Assembly (NCBI GenBank): GCA_020744425.1
Contig: JAGMUV010000033.1
Coordinates: 248,001-312,000, forward strand
Length of the DNA: 64,000 nt
Direction of reading: 5' to 3'
Origin: Dactylonectria macrodidyma
Taxonomy: Eukaryota; Ascomycota; Sordariomycetes; Hypocreales; Nectriaceae
In this document: piece after piece, positions 10,246 through 20,724 of the stretch
Layout: each line of letters opens with the position of its first letter
Position numbering within the stretch: position 1 is the stretch's first letter
Notes under the pieces: generated by a model
What the model was told of the DNA's origin: nothing
Databases searched by the model: none
The model's input: the letters and a program-made list of their open reading frames with translations, nothing else
Position numbers and translations under genes: made by a program

Positions 10246-11526
10246 ATGGCCCCCAATACAGATATCGCAACCCGTGCCTTTGTGGTTTCTCTTAAGGCTC
10301 CCTGCAACGGGAAGACTACCGCTGAGGTGGTTGCTATCACAGGACTCCCAAAAAGCACTATTAACGACATCTACGCACGAGCAATTGCGCGAGGGTTTGA
10401 TCCAAACCAACGACCTATTATTATTCGAAATTGCTACCTTGAAGATGCACCCCGTAGCGGCCGCCCAATAAAGCAAACGGAAGAGGCGAAGAAGGCAGTC
10501 TTCGCGAAGGTGCGCCGCGACCGATACGGCCGGGAGAAAACATGTGCTGATATTGCTGGGGACCTTAGCTTAGAAGGCCTCGAGCTCTCGGCTATGACAG
10601 TTTGGAGGATCCTCAAGGCTGCTGGCTTCCGCAAGACCAAGCCGACGAGGAAGCCTGGATTGACGAAAAAGATGAGGAAGGAACGCCTTGACTGGTGTTT
10701 GGCTCATAAGAATTGGACCCTTGAAGATTGGAAGAACGTCATTTGGTCTGATGAGACTTCTGTTATCTTGCTCCATCGCCGAGGGAGCTATCGTGTGTGG
10801 CGACGAGCTGACGAGCGGTTCTTACGAAGCTGTATTCGCGAGAGGTGGAAAGGAGCATCTGAGTTTATGTTCTGGGGGGCTTTTTCCTATGATAAAAAGG
10901 GCCCTTGCCACTGCTGGGGCCCTGAGACCGCTGCTGAAAGGAAAGAAGCTAAAGAGAAGATTGATAAGCTGAATGAGGAGCTTGAGCCTTGTTTTCGAGA
11001 AGACTGGGAGCTTAATACGGGGATTAGAAGGTTGAACTTACGGCAGCTGCCCGGCAAGAAGCCTGAATGGAAGTGGAAGAAAGAGACGGGCAAGCTGACG
11101 AGAGGGTCAGGGAAAGGCATTGACTGGTGGCGATATCAGCAGACGATTTTGATCCCTCTGATGATTCCATTCGCAAAGGAATGCCTAAAGAGCCGGCCTA
11201 AGACTATGGTCCAAGAAGATAAGGCCCCTGCACACGCTCATCACGATCAACAGCGTATATATGACTTCCATCAGGTCCAGCGGCTTCTTTGGTGTGGGAA
11301 TTCGCCGGATCTGAATGCGATAGAGCCCTGTTGGCCATATTTAAAGAGGGCAACTACGAAAAAGGGTGCTCCTAAGACCCGGGCAGAGGCTATACGGACT
11401 TGGAAGGCAGCTTGGAAGGAGCTTCCGCAAGAGAAGATCCAAGCCTGGATAGAAAGAATCCCTACACATGTGAAGAAAATTATTGACTTAGAAGGAGGAA
11501 ATGAGTATAAGGAAGGCCGGGAATAG
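10246..11526 (+). CDS. Tc1/mariner-type transposase
   Basis: 426 residues from ATG 10246 (MAPNTDIATRAF). Paired N-terminal helix-turn-helix regions come first (TTAEVVAITGLPKSTINDIY, then KTCADIAGDLSLEGLELSAM). The DDE catalytic domain has D near 168 (VIWSDETS), D near 324 (VQEDKAPAHA) and E near 359 (SPDLNAIEPCW). The second and third acidic residues are separated by 34 residues, the DD34E spacing of the Tc1 group. An extra 60-residue segment rich in E, K and W lies between the first two acidic residues. The frame is intact with no internal stop, so the enzyme could be active, but I could not find a matched pair of terminal inverted repeats with a TA duplication. It cuts and pastes its own element in the nucleus. 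Confidence 0.9.
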   Translation: MAPNTDIATRAFVVSLKAPCNGKTTAEVVAITGLPKSTINDIYARAIARGFDPNQRPIIIRNCYLEDAPRSGRPIKQTEEAKKAVFAKVRRDRYGREKTCADIAGDLSLEGLELSAMTVWRILKAAGFRKTKPTRKPGLTKKMRKERLDWCLAHKNWTLEDWKNVIWSDETSVILLHRRGSYRVWRRADERFLRSCIRERWKGASEFMFWGAFSYDKKGPCHCWGPETAAERKEAKEKIDKLNEELEPCFREDWELNTGIRRLNLRQLPGKKPEWKWKKETGKLTRGSGKGIDWWRYQQTILIPLMIPFAKECLKSRPKTMVQEDKAPAHAHHDQQRIYDFHQVQRLLWCGNSPDLNAIEPCWPYLKRATTKKGAPKTRAEAIRTWKAAWKELPQEKIQAWIERIPTHVKKIIDLEGGNEYKEGRE

Positions 11527-11913
11527 CTTCATAGTAATTCATATACGTAATTCCCCCTATCCACTTTTTTCCTTTTCTGGATTGTGGCGTATTTTAGCGT
11601 GGCCGAGAACTTTTGAGAGGTGCCTCCGTAAAGACCGAGTTTTTCCTATTCAGATCCTAGCCCAGAGACGGCGTCTCTTAACCCCTTGCTTAGCGCATTA
11701 ATCCCTGTCATTTGATTGTCCCGACCTGACTGTCCCGAGCCATTCCATTCGACGTGCCAGATGCGCGACGCGTAACGCGTCTTAGCGAGAGTTTTGGCGG
11801 CCTCCGTTCGAACTTCAACTTGCCCTCCCGTCTAGACTCAGCATCTCTTTTTGCATATAGCAACGCTCCCTACACGTACGCACAACGGAAAATTTCCGGC
11901 AGTACACACCACC
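11527..11913. other. Spacer between Tc1 and hAT transposase genes
   Basis: No gene seen. At 11765-11779 there is a 15-bp perfect inverted repeat (GACGCGT-A-ACGCGTC). It may belong to the left end of the hAT element, but no matching right terminus was found. Confidence 0.35.
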
Positions 11914-14283
11914 ATGCCGGCCCCGTCCTTCTCCTCCACGCCGTCATCGTCGCGTTCAGCAGACCAATTTACGGAGCTCTCAATCCAACCATCAATCGAG
12001 TCCTCCGCCAAGAAATCGACCACGCCTTCAACTGGGCCCTTGTCATCTCCTTCATCTGTCGGAGCTCCGAGACCTCTTGCCGATGGTGCCTTCCCAATTC
12101 GCTGGGGTGCTCTCCAGTACAACAACAAACGTCTAAGCGATGCGCACTACTATATGAAGCACAAGCGTACAACCGGCAAGACAAAGAAGTCCTGGATTTG
12201 GGACCACGGTGCCAATATCGAGTCAGAAAATGAGCAGTACTGGCTTTGTCGGAGATGCCATGAGACTGGCAGCGACTGTTCTACAATATTTAAATACAAC
12301 GGAAATAGTGCGATCGCCTACCATTTAAAGCACAAACACGGCATTTCTGAGGACGGCGAAGTTCCTCAGCATATCCGGGTTTCCAACCCATGGGATCGAA
12401 GTAAGAAGGCTAATAGCTTTGGTCCACTACGGACTCCTATTGCTGGGGAAGGCTACAGGCAGCAGTATCTGGACTGGGTTGTTGCTCACGACGTGAGCTT
12501 TCGAAGCGCAACTGCCGGAGATACGTGTGACTTGCTCTCGTATGGGAGGCCTGAGTTAGAGCGGCTTCTCCCGACGTCCGCGACGACGCTGAGCAGTTGG
12601 ATAATGGCTGCATTTGAGACACGCAGGGAGAGTTTGAAGGCTGAGTTGAAGGAATGTAGGAGTGCGGTCCACCTAAGCTGCGACTTATGGACGTCAACTA
12701 GTGGGATGAGCCTCTGCGGCGTAGTTGCGCACTTTGTAGGTACGTATATATATGTGATGCCCTTTACTATTCAGACGTTTTATTATATAAGGCTTAATCC
12801 AACTTTTAACCTCCGCTTACTAGGCGTGGACTACACCAATCATCAAGCTCTTCTCGGCCTCCCGCGGCTATATGGTTCTCACTCAGGCGAAAATATAGCA
12901 AATTGCCTTATTAGCGTAGTTACGCAGTACGATCTCGAGCCGAAGCTTGGTTGTTTCATGATGGATAACGCCCAGGATAACGATCGCGCCGTGTTACAAC
13001 TAGCTACGCGATTTGGTTTCGATCCGGACTGGAGACGACTCCGCTGTTCTGGCCACGTTATCAACCTCGTTGTCAAGGCAATTCTCTATGGCAAAGGTGT
13101 GAGTAAGGCCGAACGACAGCTCCAGTGTTGTAACGACCAAGAATCCTTCTCGATCTGGCGGCAACGAGGCGTTATCGGCAAAGTTCATAATATTGTTCGC
13201 TACATTACACGCTCAGATCAGCGCCGACAGCATTTCGAGACTCTACAAGCCGAGGCCCTGCAAGATGATGAGCTTTTCAGCCTACAGCTTATCAAGGACG
13301 GCGGGATCCGGTGGAATTCAACTTTCTCTATGCTTGAGCGCGCGCTTAAGCTTAGGAATGCAATTGAGTTGTTTTGTGCACAGTGGGAGAGGGACGCAGA
13401 TTATGATTTGAGCCAGGACTTCCTCAAGAGAAGCGATTGGGAGGAAATCCAGAGATTTGTCGCTCTGCTAAAGCCCTTTAAAGACGCTACCCTCGAGCTG
13501 GAAGGCCATGCTATACACGGCAACTACGGCGCTCTTTGGCAGGCGTTGGAGATGATGGACATCCTTGACGGCTTACTGCAGGAAGAAAAAGCTGCAGTTG
13601 CTGCAGACCCTAGGTCCTATTCTAACTACTATGTTGCAGGACTCGATGCTGGCTACACGAAGCTTATGAAATATTTCGACTTGACAGCAAAGACACCGTA
13701 CTACCGTGCCGCGATTTGTCTCGTCCCAAGCTTCAAGCTGCTTTACTTTAAGGATAAGTGGCGATCACACGAGATCTGGGTGGACACTGTTGAGCCAGAC
13801 GTCCGCCAGTTATACAACGAGTATGCAACAAAATACAGCATTACGGAGCCAGCTTCTCCTCCGCAGCAAACTGAGCAACCTCAGCAAACGCCAGAGCTGG
13901 GCCGCTTCAAACTACATAGAAGGCTTGACCGCAGCGTTGATGTGGATAGCAATAGCGACAGGCGAAAGAGGCGCAGAATGGTCGACGAATTTGAGCGCTA
14001 CCTCTATGATGAAGACGTTGTTGAACCCTTTGTCGAAGAGCCGCTGACTTGGTGGCGCGAGCGCGAGAAGTCCTATCCGATCCTTACCCAAATGGCTTTC
14101 GATCTTTTCTCTATCCCAGCTATGAGCGCCGAATGCGAACGTGTCTTCAGTCAGTCCAAACGCCTAATCACCGACGAACGCAATCGGCTTGGATCTGTCA
14201 CAATTGAAGCGAACGAATGTCTCAAGAACTGGTTACGCCGCGGCCATGAGCAGCGGCGGCGGAGGGATATGCTAGCAGGATAG
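11914..14283 (+). CDS. hAT-family transposase
   Basis: About 761 residues from ATG 11914 (MPAPSFSSTPSS) after removing a predicted 84-nt in-frame intron at 12740-12823 (GTACGT...CTTACTAG), which joins VAHFV to GVDYTNHQ. A BED-type zinc finger lies near residues 105-140 (C-x2-C ... YHLKHKH). The RNase H-like core has D in LSCDLWTSTSG and D in GCFMMDNAQDND, separated from a WW-containing helix (TWWREREKSYP) by the usual large insertion. The C-terminal hAT dimerisation region is clear (PAMSAECERVFSQSKR). No internal stop is present outside the intron, so it may be functional. It acts in the nucleus to excise and insert its element, normally making 8-bp target duplications; ends were not located. 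Confidence 0.9.
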   Translation: MPAPSFSSTPSSSRSADQFTELSIQPSIESSAKKSTTPSTGPLSSPSSVGAPRPLADGAFPIRWGALQYNNKRLSDAHYYMKHKRTTGKTKKSWIWDHGANIESENEQYWLCRRCHETGSDCSTIFKYNGNSAIAYHLKHKHGISEDGEVPQHIRVSNPWDRSKKANSFGPLRTPIAGEGYRQQYLDWVVAHDVSFRSATAGDTCDLLSYGRPELERLLPTSATTLSSWIMAAFETRRESLKAELKECRSAVHLSCDLWTSTSGMSLCGVVAHFVGTYIYVMPFTIQTFYYIRLNPTFNLRLLGVDYTNHQALLGLPRLYGSHSGENIANCLISVVTQYDLEPKLGCFMMDNAQDNDRAVLQLATRFGFDPDWRRLRCSGHVINLVVKAILYGKGVSKAERQLQCCNDQESFSIWRQRGVIGKVHNIVRYITRSDQRRQHFETLQAEALQDDELFSLQLIKDGGIRWNSTFSMLERALKLRNAIELFCAQWERDADYDLSQDFLKRSDWEEIQRFVALLKPFKDATLELEGHAIHGNYGALWQALEMMDILDGLLQEEKAAVAADPRSYSNYYVAGLDAGYTKLMKYFDLTAKTPYYRAAICLVPSFKLLYFKDKWRSHEIWVDTVEPDVRQLYNEYATKYSITEPASPPQQTEQPQQTPELGRFKLHRRLDRSVDVDSNSDRRKRRRMVDEFERYLYDEDVVEPFVEEPLTWWREREKSYPILTQMAFDLFSIPAMSAECERVFSQSKRLITDERNRLGSVTIEANECLKNWLRRGHEQRRRRDMLAG

Positions 14284-14700
14284 GTATGGGCTAGCTGGAT
14301 TAGTGCTCACAGTGACGGCGGTATGACTGATGCTGTGTTAACAGAGGCTAGACCGGCAGAGTTGTACCTGTGGGAGCTTGATAGCGGCGCTTTGCATACT
14401 GAGGCTCGATAGGCGGATTTTTTTTATAGATTGGACATTGTTCTTTATCAGAAGTTGAGAGAAAGATAAAACCTGAATGAAACATGGGAATATATTGCTT
14501 GCAAAGCTTAATTTAGTGTAAATCCCCTTTAGCACCAACGAGTTTCTATCATGGGTTACCTATTTAGGAAATTCCAACCGTTACCAGTTAGTTAACGTTT
14601 GACAAGCCGTTAACGGCTTATTTTCAACCGTTAGGGACGTTACAAAGTTGGAAATCCAACCGTTAGGTACGTTACAACCTCCATTTTCCCCGTTACCTGA
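14284..14700. other. Spacer with AACCGTTA-type repeats
   Basis: No gene. Between about 14578 and 14700 the motif AACCGTTA followed by ACGTTACAA recurs, and AAGCCGTTAACGGCTT is a perfect 16-bp palindrome. Such clusters are typical of subterminal transposase-binding repeats of hAT elements, so this is probably the right subterminal region of the 11914-14283 element. Confidence 0.4.
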
Positions 14701-15174
14701 CTATTGGACACACTGGGCTGATCTCTTGCGCTCGTTTCGGGGTACTGGGTGTGATTCGAGATTTTCAGTGTACTCCGTGAGCTCGGAGACGCTGAATTCA
14801 TCGTCTGAGGCCATATTAGCCTTCGTCACTGAGCTAGGTTGGCTGGCGGTGGTGGACATGATCAAATTTGTGTCATTAACAGAGGAGGTCAGTTGACTAT
14901 TTATTACTGGATTACTCAATCGAGCAATGCACGACCTGTAATACAAACGCACCATTGACAGCCAGGCAGCTAAGACACTTCGTAGGCAGCGTAGGCAACA
15001 CACGCAACCAAAGAGATCAGTTTGAACTAATTAGGCAGCAGGGAAGCCTGGAATTATGTTGAAACGTTTGAAACCTTGAAACAAACATCTGGCTGGTTTC
15101 AATTGAAACATGGGACGGTCGGTTTCAGTTTCAATGAAACACCATTGAAACTGATACGTTTTTTTCCATCACTG
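14701..15174 (-). mobile_element. Orphan 5' end of a second hAT element
   Basis: Reading on the minus strand from 15174 the sequence begins CAGTGATGGAAAAAAACG, a hAT-like terminus. It continues with at least seven copies of GTTTC/GAAAC (15059-15160), which look like subterminal repeats. An open frame follows (15003-14701), with a likely start at ATG 14859 (MSTTASQPSSVTKANMASDD). It ends after about 52 residues, as if only the first exon of a transposase gene remains. No partner end was found, so the copy is truncated. The first 8 bases outside are GTTGTATT, a candidate for one half of a target duplication. Confidence 0.5.
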
Positions 15175-16581
15175 GTTGTATTGTTGCCGAAACTTGCCCC
15201 TCTCAATATCAAGTCGCTCGTTCACAAAATGAGGCAAGAATCACGATCATCGTGAACAAGTTCACGATGAGAGTGAACGACCACCACTAGCATCAGGCAG
15301 CAGCCTGCTGCCTATGATATCGGCAGATTGAACATAGGTATAAGAGACCGACCTTCATCGCTCCTTTAGATAGAAAATCAAGAGTCTTTCGTTGCCCGAT
15401 TCACAGGGGATCTTCTTCCCGATCGTTGTTCAGTCATCCAAACAATCGTGTCGTGCGCCAGCCCCACTTCCAATTGCCGCAAGCCCAGACTGTCAAACGA
15501 TATTCCGCCCCAGCCGAGGAGGCGTCCCGACCCACTTGGACACCATTGTTGTGTATATAACTAGGACCTTCGTCCTCTTGACTTGAGCAGTGATTAAGGC
15601 CAATTTGACTCTCTACAACCCTCACATGCATGACATCTTCCCATTTACATGTGACAAACGAGAAGGTTTAGAATCTGTCACATTACTGGATCCGGCCAGC
15701 AACAAGAGCATAGAAAATAACCTTTTGCTGGGAAATGTAAATAGCTACGGATCCACAGCTTCAAGGAAAGTCAATTGCTGCGAGCCCGACCTGAAGCTAT
15801 TCATATCTCCACATCCCCTATTACATTTCGTTTTTAAGGTAAAAAACGCTTTGCCGCCTCCTCATTCGCTACTAACCCTTGTTACGTGTCCTCTCACCTA
15901 AAAGGCGCGTTTGCAGAATTGATTGTCTGCACATCTGTAACTCATAGCTTTATCGCTCTATCATTTCTATCATTGTTGTTTGCTCTTGCTACATACGTAA
16001 CCCAACACGATGGCTCTATATTATGACTCTTCGCTGCAAAAGATATTACAGCAGGTGTATCATTTCGGACGCAACCTCCGGATAAATACAGATGAACAAG
16101 CGCCCGTACCTCAAACAAGGCGGAGCGGCTTCCTGGTTGGGCATGGAACGAGGACTATATGTTGGGTCATCGGCAAGGTACACGACATTACTTTATCGTT
16201 CTGCCGCCAAAGAGGCCCAGTTGCGCCTCCTTATGTTTGATCGAGCAAGGACCACATTGGCACATACATCCTACAATGGTCACGAGATCAGTCCTAATTT
16301 AAGTTCTCTTTGGTCCCTGATTTAGCCCTCCCCATGATGTCATTCATATGCATCAATTCACTTTGAAGCACAGACCTGAACTTAGGCCACCGTGAGGGGG
16401 TTTCACGCGTCCTTGAGCTGAATTATTCGGGCCCTAAAGTGAGCTGAGGGACATATTCTAGGTCTGCACCTTGTGACAAGCCCACCCTGGGCATGAGAGG
16501 ATCTGTATATTAGTATGCGAGACTAGTTGCGAGAATTGAATCAATTGACAGTTTAATTTTAACAACCTTAAAAGCACTAAG
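15175..16581. other. Intergenic, no gene supported
   Basis: Contains a perfect 24-bp palindrome at 15247-15270 (half-site TCATCGTGAAC) and a 19-bp inverted repeat at 15295-15313 (AGGCAGCAG-C-CTGCTGCCT). Small frames at 16010-16325 have no recognisable features. The last part is the 3' region of the LEA-like gene. Confidence 0.4.
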
Positions 16582-19500
16582 TTATACAACCACCCTGATA
16601 TATTTCTTCTTGTCCTTCTTCCCGGTCAATGCACCAATGACGCTCCCAAGGCCAAGGCTCTCGAGGATCCTGTTCACACCCAGTCCACCTAGGATCTGGT
16701 CGACCAGACCACCCAGTCCAACAATGCTTAGCTACGATGTGTTAGTATAATTCATTAAAAGGGCCAGAGAAACCGACTAGTCGTCCAACGAGACCGAGCA
16801 CGCCGTTGAGCAGGAGACCAACGGCCGCCAGGATCTGGAACAGCGGCTCTGCGAGGAGTCCCCAGAGAGGATTGAGCTCCTCCTTGGCGTGAGGCATACC
16901 CTCAATCTTTCGCTTCGCGTTGTCGATACACTCGGTGATGGTTCCGGTGAGCTGTGTCTGTTAGGCTGGACTCCGTCAAACGAGTTATGTTGCCTGATAC
17001 TCGCCTCCTTCAACACATCAGCGAGATGGTACTCTTCCGGACTGGCATCTCGCGTAGCTGCCTTGTGCTTGGCATTCCTCTGAATACGGCCGTCGGGATC
17101 GAGCCCGCGGATGCTGCCGTTTGTTTCGGTGAGGATCTTGCCGCCCTCTTCGATCAGGGGCTTGACATGCCGGACAAGCTCCTCCTCGTCCAGCTCGTCC
17201 TTAGGAGTGCGCTCGGCCGCGTCGACCTTGTCGGTGATGAGCTTGCAGATGGGCCGCACCTTGTCCAGCGCCTGCTCAACGCACGCAGCGATGCGGCCCG
17301 CGAGCTTGCGGTCGTTTTCGGCTTGCTCGCGCTTTTCCTTTTCTTCCGGGGATTCCGTTTCGGGCTCAGGCTCGGGCTCCGCCTCTACAGGAATGTCCTC
17401 GAGGCGGGTGACGTGGCCGATGGTCTGGCCCTTTCGGTTGACGACATCGCCATCCTCGTCAACCTCCTTGCCGGAGCAGATGAAGAGGTCGCCGCTGGTG
17501 AGCTTTCCGATGAGGTTTCCATCATCGTCGACCACGTTGCCTTCGCGGTTCACTCGTCGACCAGCGAGGGGGTCCTTCTTTTTCTCAACCTCAGGCTCTT
17601 CCCAGCGCTCAGCCTTGCCAATCACATTGCCATTGCGGTCGAGGATGTCTCCGTCCTCGTCGACAGCGCGGCGATAGAGAACCTTGGGATCACCAGACAC
17701 CAAGCGTCCAACTATATCGCCGGTGGCCGTGATAATCTTGCCCTCCTTTGTGACGGTGCAGCCGATGAGTTCAGCAAAAGGCCCATCGCGAGTACCCTCA
17801 CGTTGGCCCTCTGGCACAAGCTCTGCCCGGCCGATGATCTCACCGGACTCGCTTCTCACGTTGCCGTCCTTATCGCACATACGGCCAATAAGCGACCCGA
17901 TGTGACCCTCAATAACGCGGCCGTAGATTTCTCCGTTTGAACCGACCACGTTGCCGGCCTTGTTAACTCGCTTACCGGCTAGGATCGAGTAGTCGATTTC
18001 TGGCTCAGGCTCTGCTTCAGGCTCTTCCCAGCGCTCGGCCTTGCCAATGACGTTGCCGTTGCGATCAAGGATATCTCCGTCTTCATCGACGGGGCGGCCG
18101 TAGAGGGCCTTGGGGTCGCCTTCAATCAAGCGACCTACGACCTCTCCAGAAGACGTAGTAACCTTGCCTTCGTGGGCAACAGTGCAGCCTGCTAGGTCGG
18201 CGAATGGTCCATCACGAGTGCCCTCGCGCTGGTCTTCTGGAACAAGCTCTGCGCGACCAATGACCTCGCCAGATTCGCTTCTGACATTGCCATCTTTATC
18301 ACACATACGGCCGACTAACGAGCCGATGTGACCCTCGACGACACGGCCGTAAATCTCTCCATTTGATCCGACCACGTTGCCGGCCTTGTTGACTCGCTTA
18401 CCAGCCAGGATAGAGAAGTCGACTTCCGGCTCAGGCTCTGCTTCAGGCTCCTCCCAGCGCTCGGCCTTGCCAATGACGTTGCCGTTGCGATCAAGGATAT
18501 CCCCATCATCATCAACCGGACGGCCGTATAGGGCCTTGGGATCACCCTCGACCAAGCGGCCTACAATCTCTCCAGTGGAAGTAGCAACCTCGCCGTCATG
18601 AGCCACAGTACAGCCGGTCAAATCAGTGAACGGTCCTTCTCGAGGAGTCTCGCGCTGATCCTCCGGAACAAGCTCCACTCGACCGATAACGTCGCCGGAC
18701 TCGCTCCTGACGTTGCCATCTTTGTCGCACATGCGGCCGACAAGTGAGCCGATATGGCCCTCAATAACACGTCCGTAAACCTGCCCATCCGAATCGACCA
18801 CATTACCGGCCTTGTTAACTCGTTTGCCAGCCAGGATGGAGTAGTCGATTTCAGGCTCAGCCTCCTCTTCAGGTTCATCCCAGGCCTCTGCTTTGCCGAT
18901 AACATTGCCTCGACGGTCCAGAATATCTCCGTCCTCGTCAACCTTGCTACCCTTAAGTCGCTTGGGATTGCCCTCGACAACCTTGCCGACCTGCTTGCCC
19001 TCGAAGAGAACCCGGCCGTCTGCCTCCACGATTGCGTCGGGGAAGTTCTCAAAGGGGGCAAATTCCTTGAGGTCTTCCCGTTCGGAGTCGGGGAGGGGCT
19101 CTCCTTTGCCGATTTTCTTGCCGGCGTCGTTCCAGATGTCTCCATTTTCGTCTGCCTTCTTTCCGACGAGCTTCTTCACCTCTCCTTCAACGACGTGTCC
19201 AATAAGCTCTCCTTTTTCGTTGATGAGGTTGCCACCCTTGTTGACTGTGCAGCCCTTGAGGGCGGAATAGTCTAGCTTGTCCTCGACCTCGGCCTCTTCC
19301 TCAGCGACCTCGCCCTCAGGGAATTCGCACTCAGGAACTTCACCCTCAGGAACTTCACCCTTGGCGATCTCACCCTCAGGGACTTCACCTGCTGGGGCCT
19401 CGTCACCTGGTGCCTCGGACTTGGGGACATCCGTACCAGAAACTGCAGACTTGGGCGCATCCGATCCTGGGGCCTCAGACTCTGGAACTTCAGACTTTGG

Positions 19501-20724
19501 GGCTTCGGAGGGCGGGATCTCGGAGGGTGGGGCCTCCGACTTGGAGATCTCAGATTTTGGCGGCTCAGAAGCTGGAACGTCGGACTTTACAACCTCGGAT
19601 TCTGGGACCTCGGACTCTGGGGCTTTGGACTCTGGGACCTCTGATTTCGGTGCCTCAGACTCCGGGGCGTCAGATTTTACTTTCTCTGAGCCTTCGGAGG
19701 CTTCTGATTTCCGGACCTCAGGTTTCGGTGTCTCAGGCTCTGGGACTTCGGACTTTTGCTTCTCCAACTCTGAGCCCTCGGGGACTTCTGATTTCGGGAA
19801 CTCGGACTTGGGAGCTTCAGACAGAGGAACTGACTTGGGAACGTCGGACTTGGCGGCAGACTGGGGCGCATCTGACGGAGCAACATCTGCAGGTTCGGTG
19901 GTTGGCGATCTCTTTGCGTCATCGGTTGGGGGCACTTCCTTTTGGTCCTCGAAAGCTGGATCGAACTTGGAAACGCTGTCATCAGGCTTGATATCGCCGG
20001 ACTTGGTGCTGCCGTCCTGCTCTTCCTCGATGTCTGCTTCCTTGGTCGTCTCCTCGGGATGGGGAGGGACCTCGGAAAGCTTTTCCCTGGACTCAACGTC
20101 GGTCTCCTTACCCGCAATTGAGGGGTCTTGGTCCTCGTCCTTGAGATTGATCTCAGACGAAGAACCCTTGCCCTGGGCTTCGCGGAACTGCTTCTCCGTC
20201 TCTTCGCCTTGGGATGCGGGCTTGTCCTCGGGCGTGCTGATGGCACCGGGGCCGCTGCCGAAACCTAAGCGGCTGGTGACGGGCTTCATGGTTCTACCGA
20301 CTGTGTCGTAGGTAGACTTTAACCCTGAAAGGCCGAAGCCGCTGGATTTCTTGGGCTTCTCGCCTGACGCGGTGGTGTACTCGCTGGGCTCATCTTCCAA
20401 GGGTACTGCTTTGCCGAAGACATCGCCAGTCAAGCTGACGATGTCCCCCGCGGCCGTCACAGTGTTACCTACAAGTTCCTTCGGGTCCTTGGACTCTGAG
20501 ATCTTGCCAACAGTCTTGCCGGTCTCGTCGACCACGTCTCCGGTTTCGCTCACGACTCCGACGTCGCTCCGGGGAACTGACTGAGTATCAACTGCGATGG
20601 GGACGATGAGTGCTAGAAATGGCGAGGGGACGGAGGACCCACCGGGATTGCTCTTCTCATCAAGGGGAGTGTCTATGGGGGTGTCTTTGTTCCAACCCCC
20701 GGGGACAGACAGAGGAGCCTGCAT
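16582..20724 (-). CDS. LEA-like DUF3659-repeat protein
   Basis: Predicted join, minus strand: 20724-17005, 16957-16778, 16731-16582, giving about 1,349 residues. Order: a short N-terminus; DUF3659-type modules (GDVVDETGKTVGKI); an acidic, proline-rich low-complexity tract at about residues 290-480 built of SEVPESEAPK-like units; then tandem modules such as DILDRNGNVIGKAERWEEPE and GKRVNKAGNVVGSNGEIYGR to about residue 1080. The conserved C-terminus (GTITECIDNAKRKIEGMPHA, FQILAAVGLLLNGVLGLVG, ILESLGLGSVIGAL) is an amphipathic/hydrophobic region. The second intron (16732-16777) has donor GTCGGT and branch ACTAAC. The first (16958-17004) appears to use a GC donor (GAG|GCGAGT). Members of this family are annotated as LEA-domain proteins and thought to help in desiccation or cell-wall/septal structures; the role here is not known. 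Confidence 0.85.
17580..18900 (-). repeat. Tandem 420-bp coding repeat inside the LEA-like gene
   Basis: The same series of motifs recurs every 420 bp (for example at about 17625, 18045 and 18465; 140 residues per unit), with a more diverged fourth unit near 18885. The units are close to identical at the protein level, with mostly synonymous differences. Confidence 0.8.

Noticed and set aside
10085..11715. AAATGACAGGG / CCCTGTCATTT as terminal repeats of the Tc1 element
   Set aside because: Only 11 bp match, they are not at TA sites, and the sequences beside them do not pair.
17111..20311. Long plus-strand frames opposite the LEA-like gene (up to 344 codons)
   Set aside because: They are antisense shadows of a highly repetitive GC-rich coding sequence, with Ser/Thr/Leu-rich repeats mirroring the sense repeats.
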